The notes below the pieces were generated by a model. The model had not been told where the DNA came from. It saw nothing but the letters and a program-made list of their open reading frames with translations, and searched no databases. A DNA stretch of 64,000 nucleotides, taken from NCBI GenBank assembly GCA_019279435.1, contig JAAALK010000289.1:46007164-46071163 (forward strand), written 5' to 3'. Shown here one piece after another: positions 55,732 to 64,000 of this stretch; position 1 is the stretch's first letter, and every line of letters starts with the position of its first letter. This stretch comes from Zizania palustris. Lineage: Eukaryota > Streptophyta > Magnoliopsida > Poales > Poaceae. A program made the translations under genes and the position numbers.

Positions 55732-56835
55732 TGTTGTAGCAATTGCGTTAGCTACAACACATGTTTTGTATGTGTGTATACGATGTGTAGAATGAACCTC
55801 GAAGGGTTCTCTCAAAGGGAGAAAGGATTTATACTGGTTCGGGCCTCCCCTAGGGGATAATAGCCCTACGTCTAGTTTGTGGTGGATTTGGCATGGTATG
55901 CCTTGGTGTGGAGAAGTGAACTCCAGGGTCTCCTGGCCCTCTGGAGAGAGTGGCCTGTTACAAGGGCTTGGCCCTGTTTTATAGGCACGCAGGCCAAAGG
56001 AAAAGACCGAGATGCCCTCTATGAGTCCCAGGCTCATAGGGGCAAAAGGGGAAAGGAGCTATCTATGGTACAAAAGTGCTTTACAGCTTTACAGATGTGT
56101 CAGGCAACGTCACTTCTTGACCAGCTAAACGACAGACTATGGGCAGAGGGGCCCCTAGTATGACTTCTACACTGTAGCGGGGCGTAAATATCTTCTGGGT
56201 TCGGAGTAGGGCCGGAGCTCTTTAGGCAGAGGCTGCAAGGGAGGCTTCGAAGTACACTCCGAAGTGGGCTTCGAAGCATGCTCTGAACCGGGGCTCCGAA
56301 CCGGGGCTCCGAACCGGACCTCTGAACTAGACCTCCGAACAGGGGCTCCGAATAGGGGCTCGGAACCGGGGCTCCAAACTGGGTCTCCGAACCGGGCCTC
56401 CAAACCGGGGCTCCGAACTGGACCTCCGAACAGGGCCTCCGAACTGGACCTCCGAACTAGACCTCCGAACTGGGGCTCTGAACTGGGGCTCTGAACCGGG
56501 GCTCCGAACCGGGGCATCGGAGCCTTGTCTTTGAATTTGGCTGGAGAGGGTCCGGAGACTAGCTCTGAGGAGCTCCGAAGGGAGCTCGAAGGCTAACCCC
56601 GAACATAGCTCGAAGGCTAACTCCGAACAAGGCCCGGAGGCTAGCTTCGAAGTTAGCCTGAGACTTAGCTTCTGGCAATCTCTAAGGAATCTTGAGGGCT
56701 TCGAGGTGAATCTTGAGGCTTGGAAACAACTTCTTTGGGAAGATATAGGCTTCGACAGTGTTGGGCTCCGGGACGAAGGCGGTCGGAGGCTGACATCATT
56801 TGGCCCCTGTTCGAGGGAAAACTATTCCCCCAATA
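55732..56835 (-). repeat. 3' LTR (left) of element E
   Basis: This 1104-bp LTR has its inner end altered to CAATA. It contains about 127 bp (56144-56270) missing from the other LTR and more copies of the 15-bp minisatellite. Confidence 0.92.
56283..56517 (-). repeat. 15-bp minisatellite in the LTR of element E
   Basis: Tandem 15-mers of the form GGGGCTCCGAACCGG / GGACCTCCGAACTGG are repeated about 15 times. The matching tract in the right LTR at 60772-60952 has about 12 copies. Because the unit is a multiple of three, every frame stays open on both strands and gives spurious pentapeptide repeats. Confidence 0.92.
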
Positions 56836-56979
56836 GTAGCCTCTCGCGTGCAGGCTTTTGGGACGAAGGGGTGTGCGCGCCCTTGGGACAAATGACCAAA
56901 ATTACAACTTCAGGGACAACAGGCCTTCGGAACTTGGACCGAAGGTGACTTCGAAATTCACAGGTAATAACTGCCTGCG

Positions 56980-58455
56980 TCAGCTATCAGAATGACCTCA
57001 GGGAGATCAACTGGCCCCGCAACGGCTAGAAAATTGACTGTTACCCCGCGCTGGGCCGCTTCGCCTTCGAAGAAATCTCTGATGAAGGTAAACAATTCAA
57101 ACATACTTCTCTTCAATATGTGGATTTTGACTTGGATTTTGACTTGGATTTTTTGCAGAGGATGATGCCGGTGCGATGCCCACCGCGGCGGAGCCTGTAG
57201 AGGACGACGCCGGTGCGAGGTCCACCACGGAGAAGCCGGCAGAGGCCTCCGGCAGTAGCAGCGGCAGTTGCGGTAGCAGCGGCAGTGGATCGGAGTCCGA
57301 CAGCTCCTCGTCTGAAGAAGACGGAGGCAGCAGCCACGGCGAGGGGAACCCCCAAAGCGACGAGGAAGTCGATGTGGTGAACCTAAGCCCAGCTATGCTG
57401 AAGCCTGCACAGGCGGTTGCGGCGGAGGAGATTGTCTAGCCTCTTCGGCCGAAGGAGGCCGTGACGGAGGCGGCCATTAACAGCTTCCGCGAGGGCTGTG
57501 CAGCTGCGGAGGCAGGGGCCTTGGTGGCTCAACTCAGCCACTCAAACCCCATGGAACTCTTCATCAATGTGAACAAAGCCCTTATGCAGGTGAGCGAAGT
57601 CCTTCACAGCCTTCGAGTTATACCTTTATCTTCGATCAACACTTATGATCTCTTGAATTCTTTCAGGCCTTCGCACTGAATGCAGCAGCTTCAACTTCTG
57701 CGGACAGGCGGATGATGCGCCTAGCAGAGGAGAAGGAGGCCCTCCGACGCGAAGTCTCGGTGGAAGCCGAGAAGCGAAGGCGGGCCGAAGCTTCAGCCGA
57801 TGCGGCGAGGGGCGAGGCCGAGATGGCGAGGGCTGAGGCAGAGGCGGCAAAGGCCGAGGCTGGCAAGGCTAAGGAAGCCTTGGCCTCGGAGATCGATAGG
57901 CTCCGCGCGGAGCTCAAGGCTGCGAAGGAGGCCGAAGCCCGGCAGGCGAAGGAGAACTCCGCACTCCGCCAATGGGCTCAGTCACTTGAGAACTTCGTCG
58001 TTGACAACATCGGCGAAGCCACTCAGAGCCCGACCGAAGTCCTTAAACAGATAGGGACCGAATGCCGGGCTCCGGACTTCGGCGACCAGGATCCGATTGG
58101 GGACCGCGCCGCATTCTTGAAATTGGTGGCTTCGACGGCGGAGCAGTCTCTGAAGGGCTTCGCCCTGATGGCCGGCCGAGTGGCGGGCCAAGGAGTGTTG
58201 CAGATGCTTCATGACGTGGGGTGCAACCACCTCGAAGCAGCAACCTCCGTGACCCCGGTGGCCTTCGGAGGCCAACACTTGGTGACGCCTCCGATAGACG
58301 TCCGCGGGGCCTGGCGGCGGCTTTAGGAGCTTTGGAAGGCCCAAGGCTGCGAAGCAGTCCTCGATCTTCATAAGGCCCTCCGCCTTCACCGAGTCAAAGC
58401 ACTTGCTTCGCCAAATCGGCCTTCGACATCGACACCTCCACCTCCGAAGGTGTAG
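56980..58455 (+). pseudogene. spliced antisense gene of element E, coiled-coil protein, decayed
   Basis: The plus strand encodes at least three exons: one ending at 57087, one at 57159-57589 and one from 57667. The intron at 57088-57158 (GTAAAC...GCAG) rejoins the split glutamate codon, and that at 57590-57666 (GTGAGC...TTTCAG) falls between codons. Exon 2 is acidic and serine-rich (SESDSSSSEED). Exon 3 begins with a long alanine/glutamate/arginine coiled coil (about 57700-57950), followed by a globular part (FVVDNIGEATQSPTEVL, RAAFLKLVASTAEQS). Stops lie in exon 1 (about 57028), at 57437-57439 and at 58324-58326; the natural end is probably TAG 58453-58455. Similar coiled-coil proteins are common in grass annotations as retrotransposon-derived. 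The function is unknown. Confidence 0.7.
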
Positions 58456-58548
58456 ATCTCCTTAGGCTCCTTGTAATTCTTAGCTGTAGGCTTGTAAAAA
58501 CTTATCAGCTTATTAATATGAATGCGGGGGTGATTTATACCTGCCCAG

Positions 58549-59005
58549 GCTCTATCTCCGAATGTTGACTTCGAAGTACTTGAGGACTCTGAAGAACTCC
58601 GTCAGTTATGGGCGGCCCTCGAAGTAGCTAGGTCCGAAGGCCCCCCTCGGTTTAAACTTCTGAGGGGGCCTAACGGCGAAGCCATCCCCGAAGTAGCTCA
58701 GGATCTGCTAGCCATTGTGAAGACGGAGTCCCTTCGGAGTTCTTCATTTTTGCCTTCGCAAACGGTCTTAGCAGGCGACGAAGCTTTAGACTTCCCTGCT
58801 TTCGACACGGCACCGCCTGCCTCGCAGTCTTGGAGCGACCTGCAAAGTGGAAGACAAAGTCTACGGACCTTGGAGCCTGTACGAACCAGACGTGGGAGAG
58901 CAGGCTCCGACGAGGCTTCGTCCAGCCGAGGGGGCCCTGGCCGAAAGAAAGGCAAGCGAGGGTTGGGGCCTCGCACTCGCTTTAGGCTTAGATACATACT
59001 ACTCG
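58549..59005 (+). pseudogene. second plus-strand coding segment of element E
   Basis: After a CCCAG acceptor-like site at 58548 an open frame reads an acidic helical part (DFEVLEDSEELRQLWAALE) and ends in a basic tail (GRKKGKRGLG). It stays open to 59208, but composition becomes AT-rich after about 59005. It may be the last exon of the antisense gene or a separate small gene. I do not recognise it. Confidence 0.4.
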
Positions 59006-59229
59006 TAGTTTTGTGTTCGAAGTACATTTGTAATATAGTTCTCAATTATCATTCAATGAGTTTATTGTATTTGCATACTTTGTCTGTATGCTTCGCATTG
59101 TTTAATGACTTCGAACGTTTTTTAGCTTGTCACGCTCGTACTGCGTATTACATTTGCACACTTCGCATACATGCTTCCCTCCTTTGCTCGTTGCAGCTAG
59201 GGACTTAGCCGTTGCTGGTGCGGGCAAAT

Positions 59230-60075
59230 AAAAATGCGAAGGGGTGCGCCTTTTGGCGGCTTCAGATGCTTATATTACATCGGGCGAAGGCCTCTTTTGG
59301 GCTTCAAACGCGTTAATTTGGAGCGAAGCAAGGCTTCAGCGTAGCCAAATTAAGCGAAGCATGCTTCGGCATGCTTTGATTTGGATGTTGTGCGTGAGCA
59401 AGGCTACGGAACACACTTAGATTTTAGGCGAAGCATGACTTCGACATGCTTAGGCGTATATTAGATTTGACACATGAAGCAAGGCTTCGGAGCGTGTTTG
59501 GATAGCGAAGCAAGGCTTCTAAGCTTGATTCTGTAATGAAAATTGATATTTGGTGTGGATTCACCGAACCTGTGATAATGTGAGCCACCTTTGGCTCTGA
59601 GCCACCTTCGACTCTGGGTCACCTTCGACCCTGGGATGCTTCGGGTATGGAACCCGGAATCCCTGGGATGCTTCGGGTACGGAAACCGGAATCCCGGGAC
59701 GCATCGGGCCGATGGCCCGGAGTCTGTGGACGCATCGGGCTGGTGGCCCGGAGTCCCTGTTACTGCTACGGGCCCGGAGGCACTGTGTAGCCCTCGAAGG
59801 GATGCTCCGGATTTTGTAAAGCGAAGCAAGGCTTCAAATTTTGAAACAGGGCGAAGCAAGGCTTCGGTTTTTTGATAAGATGAAGCGAGGCTTCGAATCT
59901 TTAAAAGGAAATGAGGCTTCAATTTCAAAACACGAAGCATAGCTTCGGTTTTAAAACACGAAGCGAGGCTTCAATTTTTCAATAAGATGGAGGAAAAGTT
60001 TGCTTTAAAGGTGAAGTAGGGCTTCGACTTTAAGGCGAAGCAAGGCTTCGACTTCAAGCGAAGCAGGGCTTCGAT
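59230..60075 (-). repeat. array of GAAGC..GGCTTC inverted units in the 5' leader of element E
   Basis: Short inverted units such as GCGAAGCAAGGCTTCG recur more than fifteen times with irregular spacers. Each can form a small stem. They lie between the primer site and the antisense gene, where gag would normally begin. Confidence 0.85.
59631..59759 (-). repeat. 32-bp tandem repeat, four units
   Basis: Units starting GGGATGCTTCGGGTA or GGACGCATCGGGC follow each other with a period of about 32 bp, two of each variant, inside the leader of element E. Confidence 0.8.
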
Positions 60076-60318
60076 TTCATATTAATGTAATTGCATATCG
60101 ATACATCAAAGAGATGCTTCGGTATTGTACATACCTCGTAGCCCCTGGGGCTTTGACGACCTTCGACATATGAAGCGGAGCCCCTTGCTGGAGGGCGAGC
60201 TCCAAAGCACCTGAAGCCCCTTGCCGAAGGGTGCGTGAAGCAAGAAAGCTTCAAAGCTCCCCCCTCAAGCGCACTTCGAGTTGCAGACAGTGGCAGAGAA
60301 CTTAGCTTTTAGGACTAA

Positions 60319-60338
60319 GGTCCCCACGGACGGCGCCA
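60319..60338 (-). other. primer binding site of element E
   Basis: On the minus strand TGGCGCCGTCCGTGGGGACC begins two bases after the right LTR, the usual place for the tRNA primer site. TGGCGCCG-type sites are common in plant Gypsy elements. It defines the right LTR as the 5' LTR. Confidence 0.8.
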
Positions 60339-60340
60339 AA

Positions 60341-61269
60341 TGTTGTAGCAATTGCATTAGCTACAGCACAGGTTGTGTATGTGTGTATACGATGTGTAGA
60401 CAGAACCTCGAAGGGTTCTCTCAGAGGGAGAAAGGATTTATACTGGTTCGGGCCTCCCCTAGGGGATAATAGCCCTACGTCCAGTTTGTGGTGGATTTGG
60501 CATGGTATGCCTTGGTGTGGAGAGGTGAACTCCAGGGTCTCCTGGCCTTCTGGAGAGGGTGGCCTGTTACAAGGGCTTGGCCCTACTTTTATAGGCACGC
60601 AGGACAAAGGAAAAGACCGAGATGCCCTCTATGAGTCCCAGGCTCATAGGGGCAAAAAGGGGAAAGGAGCTAGCTACGGTACAAAAGTGCTTTACAGCTT
60701 TATAGATGTGTCAGGCAATGTCACTTCTTGACCAGCTAAACGACAGACTATGGGCTTCGAAGCATGCTCCGAACTGGGGCTCCGAACCGGGGCTCCGAAC
60801 TGGACCTCCGAACCGGGGCTCCGAACTGGGGCTCCGAACTGGACCTCTGAACTGGTCCTCCGAACTGGACCTCCGAACAGGGGCTCCGAACTGGGGCTCG
60901 GAACCGGGGCTCTGAACCGGGGCTCTGAACCGGGGCTCCGAACCGGGGCATCGGAGCCTTGTCTTTTAATTTGGCTGGAGAGGGTCCGGAGACTAGCTCT
61001 GAGGAGCTCCGAAGGGAGCTCAAAGGCTAACCCCGAACATAGCTCGAAGGCTAACTCCGAACAAGGCCCGGAGGCTAGCTTCGAAGTTAGCCTGATACTT
61101 AGCTTCTGGCAATCTCTAAGGAATCTTGAGGGCTTCGAGGTGAACCTTGAGGCTTGGAAACAGCTCCTTTGGGAAGATACAGGCTTCGACAGTGTTGGGC
61201 TCCGGGACAAAGGCGGTCGGAGGCTGACGTCATTTGGCCCCTATTCGAGGGAAAACTATTCCCCCAACA
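60341..61269 (-). repeat. 5' LTR (right) of element E
   Basis: This 929-bp LTR is the partner of 55732-56835. Outside the length differences the two differ at roughly 3-6 percent of sites in the parts I compared. The minisatellite lies at 60772-60952. Confidence 0.92.
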
Positions 61270-61334
61270 GTAATATAAAATATATGTGACATACACAATG
61301 TATGAAAATAATTACTTGTCAATTATCATCAAAA

Positions 61335-62790
61335 TCAAGATTCATTTGTCCCCTTCTCCCCAAAGCACGCCATGTTACTTTTTATTCTTATGTTGTTTTT
61401 CCTTTTCTCGGGAACTGCTACATCATTAGCATCGCCAAGTAAAGAATCTGTTGGCGAATCTAGCTCTACATTAAATGAACTTGGCAATTCATCATCTTGG
61501 TAAACCTCATCGACCTCTCCAACCTCCAATTGATAAGCAACATCACCAGCGGTCTGTAGACGTTCTCGAGGATTCACTGTGTACACTACTCACCAAGCAC
61601 TTAGTTTTTCAAATGGGTACGACATATAATACACCTGCTCGACTTGGTGAGCAAGGACAAAATTATTGCAACCATGTAGTATTTCCACGTGTTTGACTTC
61701 AACCATCCCAAATTGGTTTTCTCGAGTACCATGTTTGGGGTCAAACCAATCACAATCGAAGAAGACTACTTTAAGCTACTTATTCCCAGCAAAGTTGTAC
61801 TCGATTATATTTTTGATGATTCCATAATCCTTAGTTTCGTGTCCTTGGGCATCAACGACCCTTGTAACAACTCCAGTATTAGTTGTTACCGCTAGAGGTC
61901 GAGACGCTTTAAAATTAGTTGAACGAAAGCGAAAACCGTTCATATCATATCGACCGTAACTTTTGGCAGTAATACAAGAAAGAGAGTTGTCGCAAGTCTA
62001 TATGTACATTGTCGGTGAACACGCACTGCAAATCATAGGGGTTTATAAGATAATTAACCTAATAGAGTAAAATAATATGTGTCACAAAAGGTAAGGATTT
62101 ACATGTTCTCTGAACCAAGTGAGGAAACTAGGCCCTCCATTTATTCCTTCCCAACACAGCTTATCTAATTGCTCCTCCGTTGGTTGATGACTAGACGTCA
62201 AGTATTTCGAATCAAACATATTGTCATTGTAAATGAATAGGTAAACAAACAAGCTATAAACCATCGTCGGTAAAATATAAAACTAAAAAACATTCACTTA
62301 CATGAAATATTGTTTCATCTCTTCCATTTTGAGTACATGTCGAGCAAGGTATATGTTTGTTCTTCCTTAGTTACATGATATGTCGTGGAGACACCAACAG
62401 TTATGCCCTTCCACTGAAAAATTTGAAGGTCACTACAAGGATTGTCTTCATCCACATGGTACCACATATTAGGTGTGTTGACATTGTGATGCTCAGCGAA
62501 GTATACACTAGTGAAGTATGTTATCTCTTTCAATTTAAATTATTCTGCGATGCAACGTTCAACTCTGACCTTATTGCCAACCATCGTTCCAAGCTTCTTT
62601 AGGGACCTTTCAATGTGATACATTCACCTATCTCCATGGGGCCACCTACCTTAGCTTCATAGGGAATATGAACCAGTAAATGTTGCATTGGATTGAAGAA
62701 TCCTGGAGGGAATATTTTTCCAATTTACATAAAAGCACTGGTGTCTCTTTCTCCAACTTGTCCATCATTTATTTCTTAATTTCTTTGGTC
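61335..62790 (-). pseudogene. C-terminal part of the TNP2-type transposase of element D
   Basis: Reading leftwards from 62790, a DUF4218-like region (RQL..., MQHLLVHIPYEAK-like, RYHVDEDNPCSDLQIFQWKG; about 62790-62330) is followed by an exon with GINGGPSFLTWFREHVNPYLL (62264-62082). A DUF4216-like region then follows, ending in DEVYQDDELPSSFNVELD (about 62030-61335). Frames shift several times. The N-terminal transposase-associated and TNP2 domains are missing, because element F cuts the gene at its right side. Confidence 0.8.
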
Positions 62791-62923
62791 CTGCGAACTC
62801 TTCCATGTACACCCCATGGAACTCGGGCTCGAAGAGAAACCCAAGGAAGGTGACCATCATTCGGAGCTCCCTGATGAAGCCCTCGAAGTGGCAGCAGAAG
62901 CTGTGCACTTGGTAGACCGGCAT
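62791..62923 (-). pseudogene. 5' exon fragment of an ORF upstream of gag, element F
   Basis: On the minus strand a TTTTTGTAG acceptor-like site precedes ATGCCGGTC at 62923. The open frame that follows encodes MPVYQVHSFCCHFEGFIREL and a GFLFEPEFHGVYMEEF block before the break at 62791. It is probably the beginning of the protein whose end is seen at 12511-12744. The family is unrecognised. Confidence 0.4.
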
Positions 62924-63047
62924 CTACAAAAACAACAAGTTGAAGGAAAGTGAGGAGAGGAACAAAGTTATAAAGTAGGTTTTCGTAAAATAGTTTTCAT
63001 CCCACTAAGGGCTAGGCTGGTCCGTTTGGCTTCCTACAGTAAAGTCG

Positions 63048-63059
63048 GCTCTGATACCA
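63048..63059 (-). other. primer binding site of element F (tRNA-Met type)
   Basis: TGGTATCAGAGC on the minus strand, three bases from the LTR edge, matches the 3' end complement of plant initiator tRNA-Met, the usual primer of chromovirus-type Gypsy elements. Confidence 0.85.
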
Positions 63060-63062
63060 TCT

Positions 63063-64000
63063 TGTAAGGCCCCGATTTACCGAATCAGAACATTATTGAA
63101 TTTCCAAAGAAAAACAATAATACAAGAGGTTCATCATGCGACACGTACAAACGAGCAATCATCCGTGGTACGCAGACCACATTATTACAAAAGAGTAAAA
63201 TTAAAATAAGTAAATAAAAGCATGACGAACACCCTCTTCAGGATCTTCTTCTTGACTGGGTCGCTACTCCAGACCATCCTCGTAGTAGGCATCCTCTGAA
63301 TTGTGTGTCCAACAGGTATGAGTACAAAAAGTACTCAACAAGCCACCAAAAATGCAACAGTAATGCAAGGTAATAACAAAGTAAGGATAATGGCTAATTT
63401 TGCGGGAAAGCATACTTGTAAGGCAGTTAATGTGATCCAGTTATTAATTCAGAAACGTAAACATGTACATGCATCATCTTCTAACTCGAGGGGTACAGTC
63501 AGCCCACCCTCGCCCAATAGTCCTTACATGTCAAATCAATCATGCACATTCATTATAAGGTAAGCTAACTGTGGGATGTCATGCAACCCGCCCTTGACCG
63601 TGGGCTCGGCTTTTCAAAAAGATCGATGACTCTGATCAGAGGTGTACTACTGTACCCACAAGGCACGCACTCATCCCAAACACCAAAGTGTAACGAGATG
63701 ACCCATACCTCAGGAACTCGTGCCAAAACCTCAGCATGAAATGCTCCAAGCGATAACCACCCGCTCTAGGCCTCGCCGGTGTGCCGGGTCGTATCCAGGC
63801 TAACGTCGCACCCCCTTTTGCACCACGTCGGTACAAGCCACCCGTAGGTGCAGCTTGACCCATCTCCAAATGGTGGCCTCGGTTTGGAACACTCCATACC
63901 TTAGTTAGGACTTACCCATTAGACTTGTGGTTAGTACGGAAGTGTATTGCAACGGATCCCGCAGACCGGTCCTTATAGTGTCCCGGGTGCTACCGACCAA
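63063..64000 (-). repeat. 5' LTR of element F, partial
   Basis: The LTR shares blocks with 20100-20990 in the inverted solo LTR, such as GGGTCGCTACTCCAGACC, the CTCGAGGGGTACAGTC block and the GACTTACCCAYTAGACTTG block, so it is the same LTR superfamily. It is cut by the window end and holds no gene. Confidence 0.85.

Larger units (their letters stand above)
55732..61269 (-). mobile_element. non-autonomous LTR retrotransposon E inserted in CACTA D, TSD GTAAT
   Basis: Direct LTRs beginning TGTTGTAGCAATTG and ending CCCCCAACA are flanked by GTAAT (55727-55731 and 61270-61274). A primer binding site next to the right LTR sets the minus orientation. The internal 3.5 kb has no gag, protease, reverse transcriptase or integrase. 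Instead it holds a spliced coding region on the plus strand beside the 3' LTR and a repeat-filled leader beside the 5' LTR. The antisense gene and TGGCGCCG-type primer site recall Tat-lineage Gypsy elements such as Grande; this placement is inference. Confidence 0.9.
52547..62790 (-). mobile_element. CACTA element D, CTTCCGTCGGC family, split by LTR element E, 5' side truncated
   Basis: The left end reads CACTACAAGAAAATAGG, preceded by CAA as the probable TSD copy. The order is subterminal array (52560-52890), ATTCAC tract (52905-53235), second ORF (53331-55661), then LTR element E, then the DUF4216 and DUF4218 parts of the transposase (61335-62790). At about 62790 it is cut off by Gypsy element F. 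The TNP2 core, leader and right end are not in the window. Confidence 0.9.
62791..64000 (-). mobile_element. Gypsy element F, 5' LTR side only, minus strand
   Basis: Beyond the break in CACTA D comes 272 bp of internal sequence with a tRNA-Met-type primer site, and then an LTR starting TGTAAGGCCCCG on the plus strand (63063) that continues past the window edge. The LTR is a diverged relative of those at 14114 and 19938. The rest of the internal region and the 3' LTR are absent at the left side, so the element is truncated there. Confidence 0.82.

Noticed and set aside
56167..56517. Protein-like SEPGLRTG/PVRSPGSE repeats on both strands
   Set aside because: Translation of a 15-bp minisatellite, whose length is a multiple of three, keeps all frames open.
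57626..58389. Minus-strand frames opposite the antisense gene of element E, considered as gag/pol
   Set aside because: They mirror the coiled-coil codons and contain no retroviral motif.
59461..59940. Minus-strand frame of 159 codons, considered as a gag for element E
   Set aside because: It has no capsid or zinc-knuckle motif and is built from the GAAGC/GGCTTC and 32-bp repeats.

Overview
The window is plant nuclear DNA, almost certainly from a grass (Poaceae, probably panicoid). The evidence is the dense nesting of CACTA DNA transposons with TTTGCCGAGTG-type and CTTCCGTCGGC-type subterminal repeats, Ty3/Gypsy LTR elements with long LTRs, hAT, Tourist-like and Stowaway-like MITEs, and one GC-rich intronless transcription-factor gene. 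I recognise only one host gene: a bHLH transcription factor at 49941-50753, resembling the rice jasmonate-responsive RERJ1/MYC2-like group. I found no RNA gene and no CRISPR array.

Layout. 1-4722: the 3' part of a gag-only Gypsy element followed by its LTR, which carries a suspicious internal duplication. 4723-5722: a gap of exactly 1000 N. 5723-6701: the 3' end of a TTTGCCGAGTG-type CACTA. 6982-7472: a non-autonomous hAT with a perfect 8-bp target-site duplication (TSD). 7640-10054: a deletion-derivative CACTA with TSD AAT. About 10205-34298: a minus-strand CACTA (called A) of the CTTCCGTCGGC family. A is split by a minus-strand Gypsy element (11073-24124, TSD CACCT), which itself contains a plus-strand gag-only Gypsy remnant (12505-16965) and an inverted solo LTR (19938-22611, TSD TGGTA). 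A is split again by a smaller CACTA of its own family (B, 27798-31260, TSD TGC) inside its transposase gene. 35686-43047: a third CACTA (C, TSD TAT), lying inside one arm of a MITE. 43713-48664: a TTTGCCGAGTG-type CACTA (G3, TSD AAT). 48665-52543: the gene island with the bHLH gene, two MITE-like insertions upstream and a hAT-like element downstream. 52547 to about 62790: a fourth CTTCCGTCGGC-type CACTA (D), split by a gag/pol-less LTR element (E, 55732-61269, TSD GTAAT) that carries a spliced coding region antisense to its own LTRs. 62791-64000: the 5' LTR side of another minus-strand Gypsy element (F).

How the parts work. Each complete CACTA should encode two proteins: a TNP2-type transposase (transposase-associated domain, TNP2, DUF4218, DUF4216) and a second Ptta/En/Spm-type protein. 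The short palindromic subterminal arrays are the probable transposase binding sites. Every copy here is broken by stops, deletions or insertions, so any movement would need a transposase supplied from elsewhere. The two gag-only Gypsy copies share the same premature stop, which suggests trans-mobilisation or a duplicated locus.

The most unusual signal is a long hairpin, with arms of about 68-83 nt, lying about 90-105 nt upstream of the first ATG of the transposase in three CACTA elements of two families. Most arm-to-arm substitutions become G:U pairs only in the transposase-sense (minus) strand, as expected if the folded RNA is maintained. Family assignments come from reading translations and motifs by eye; no database search was possible.
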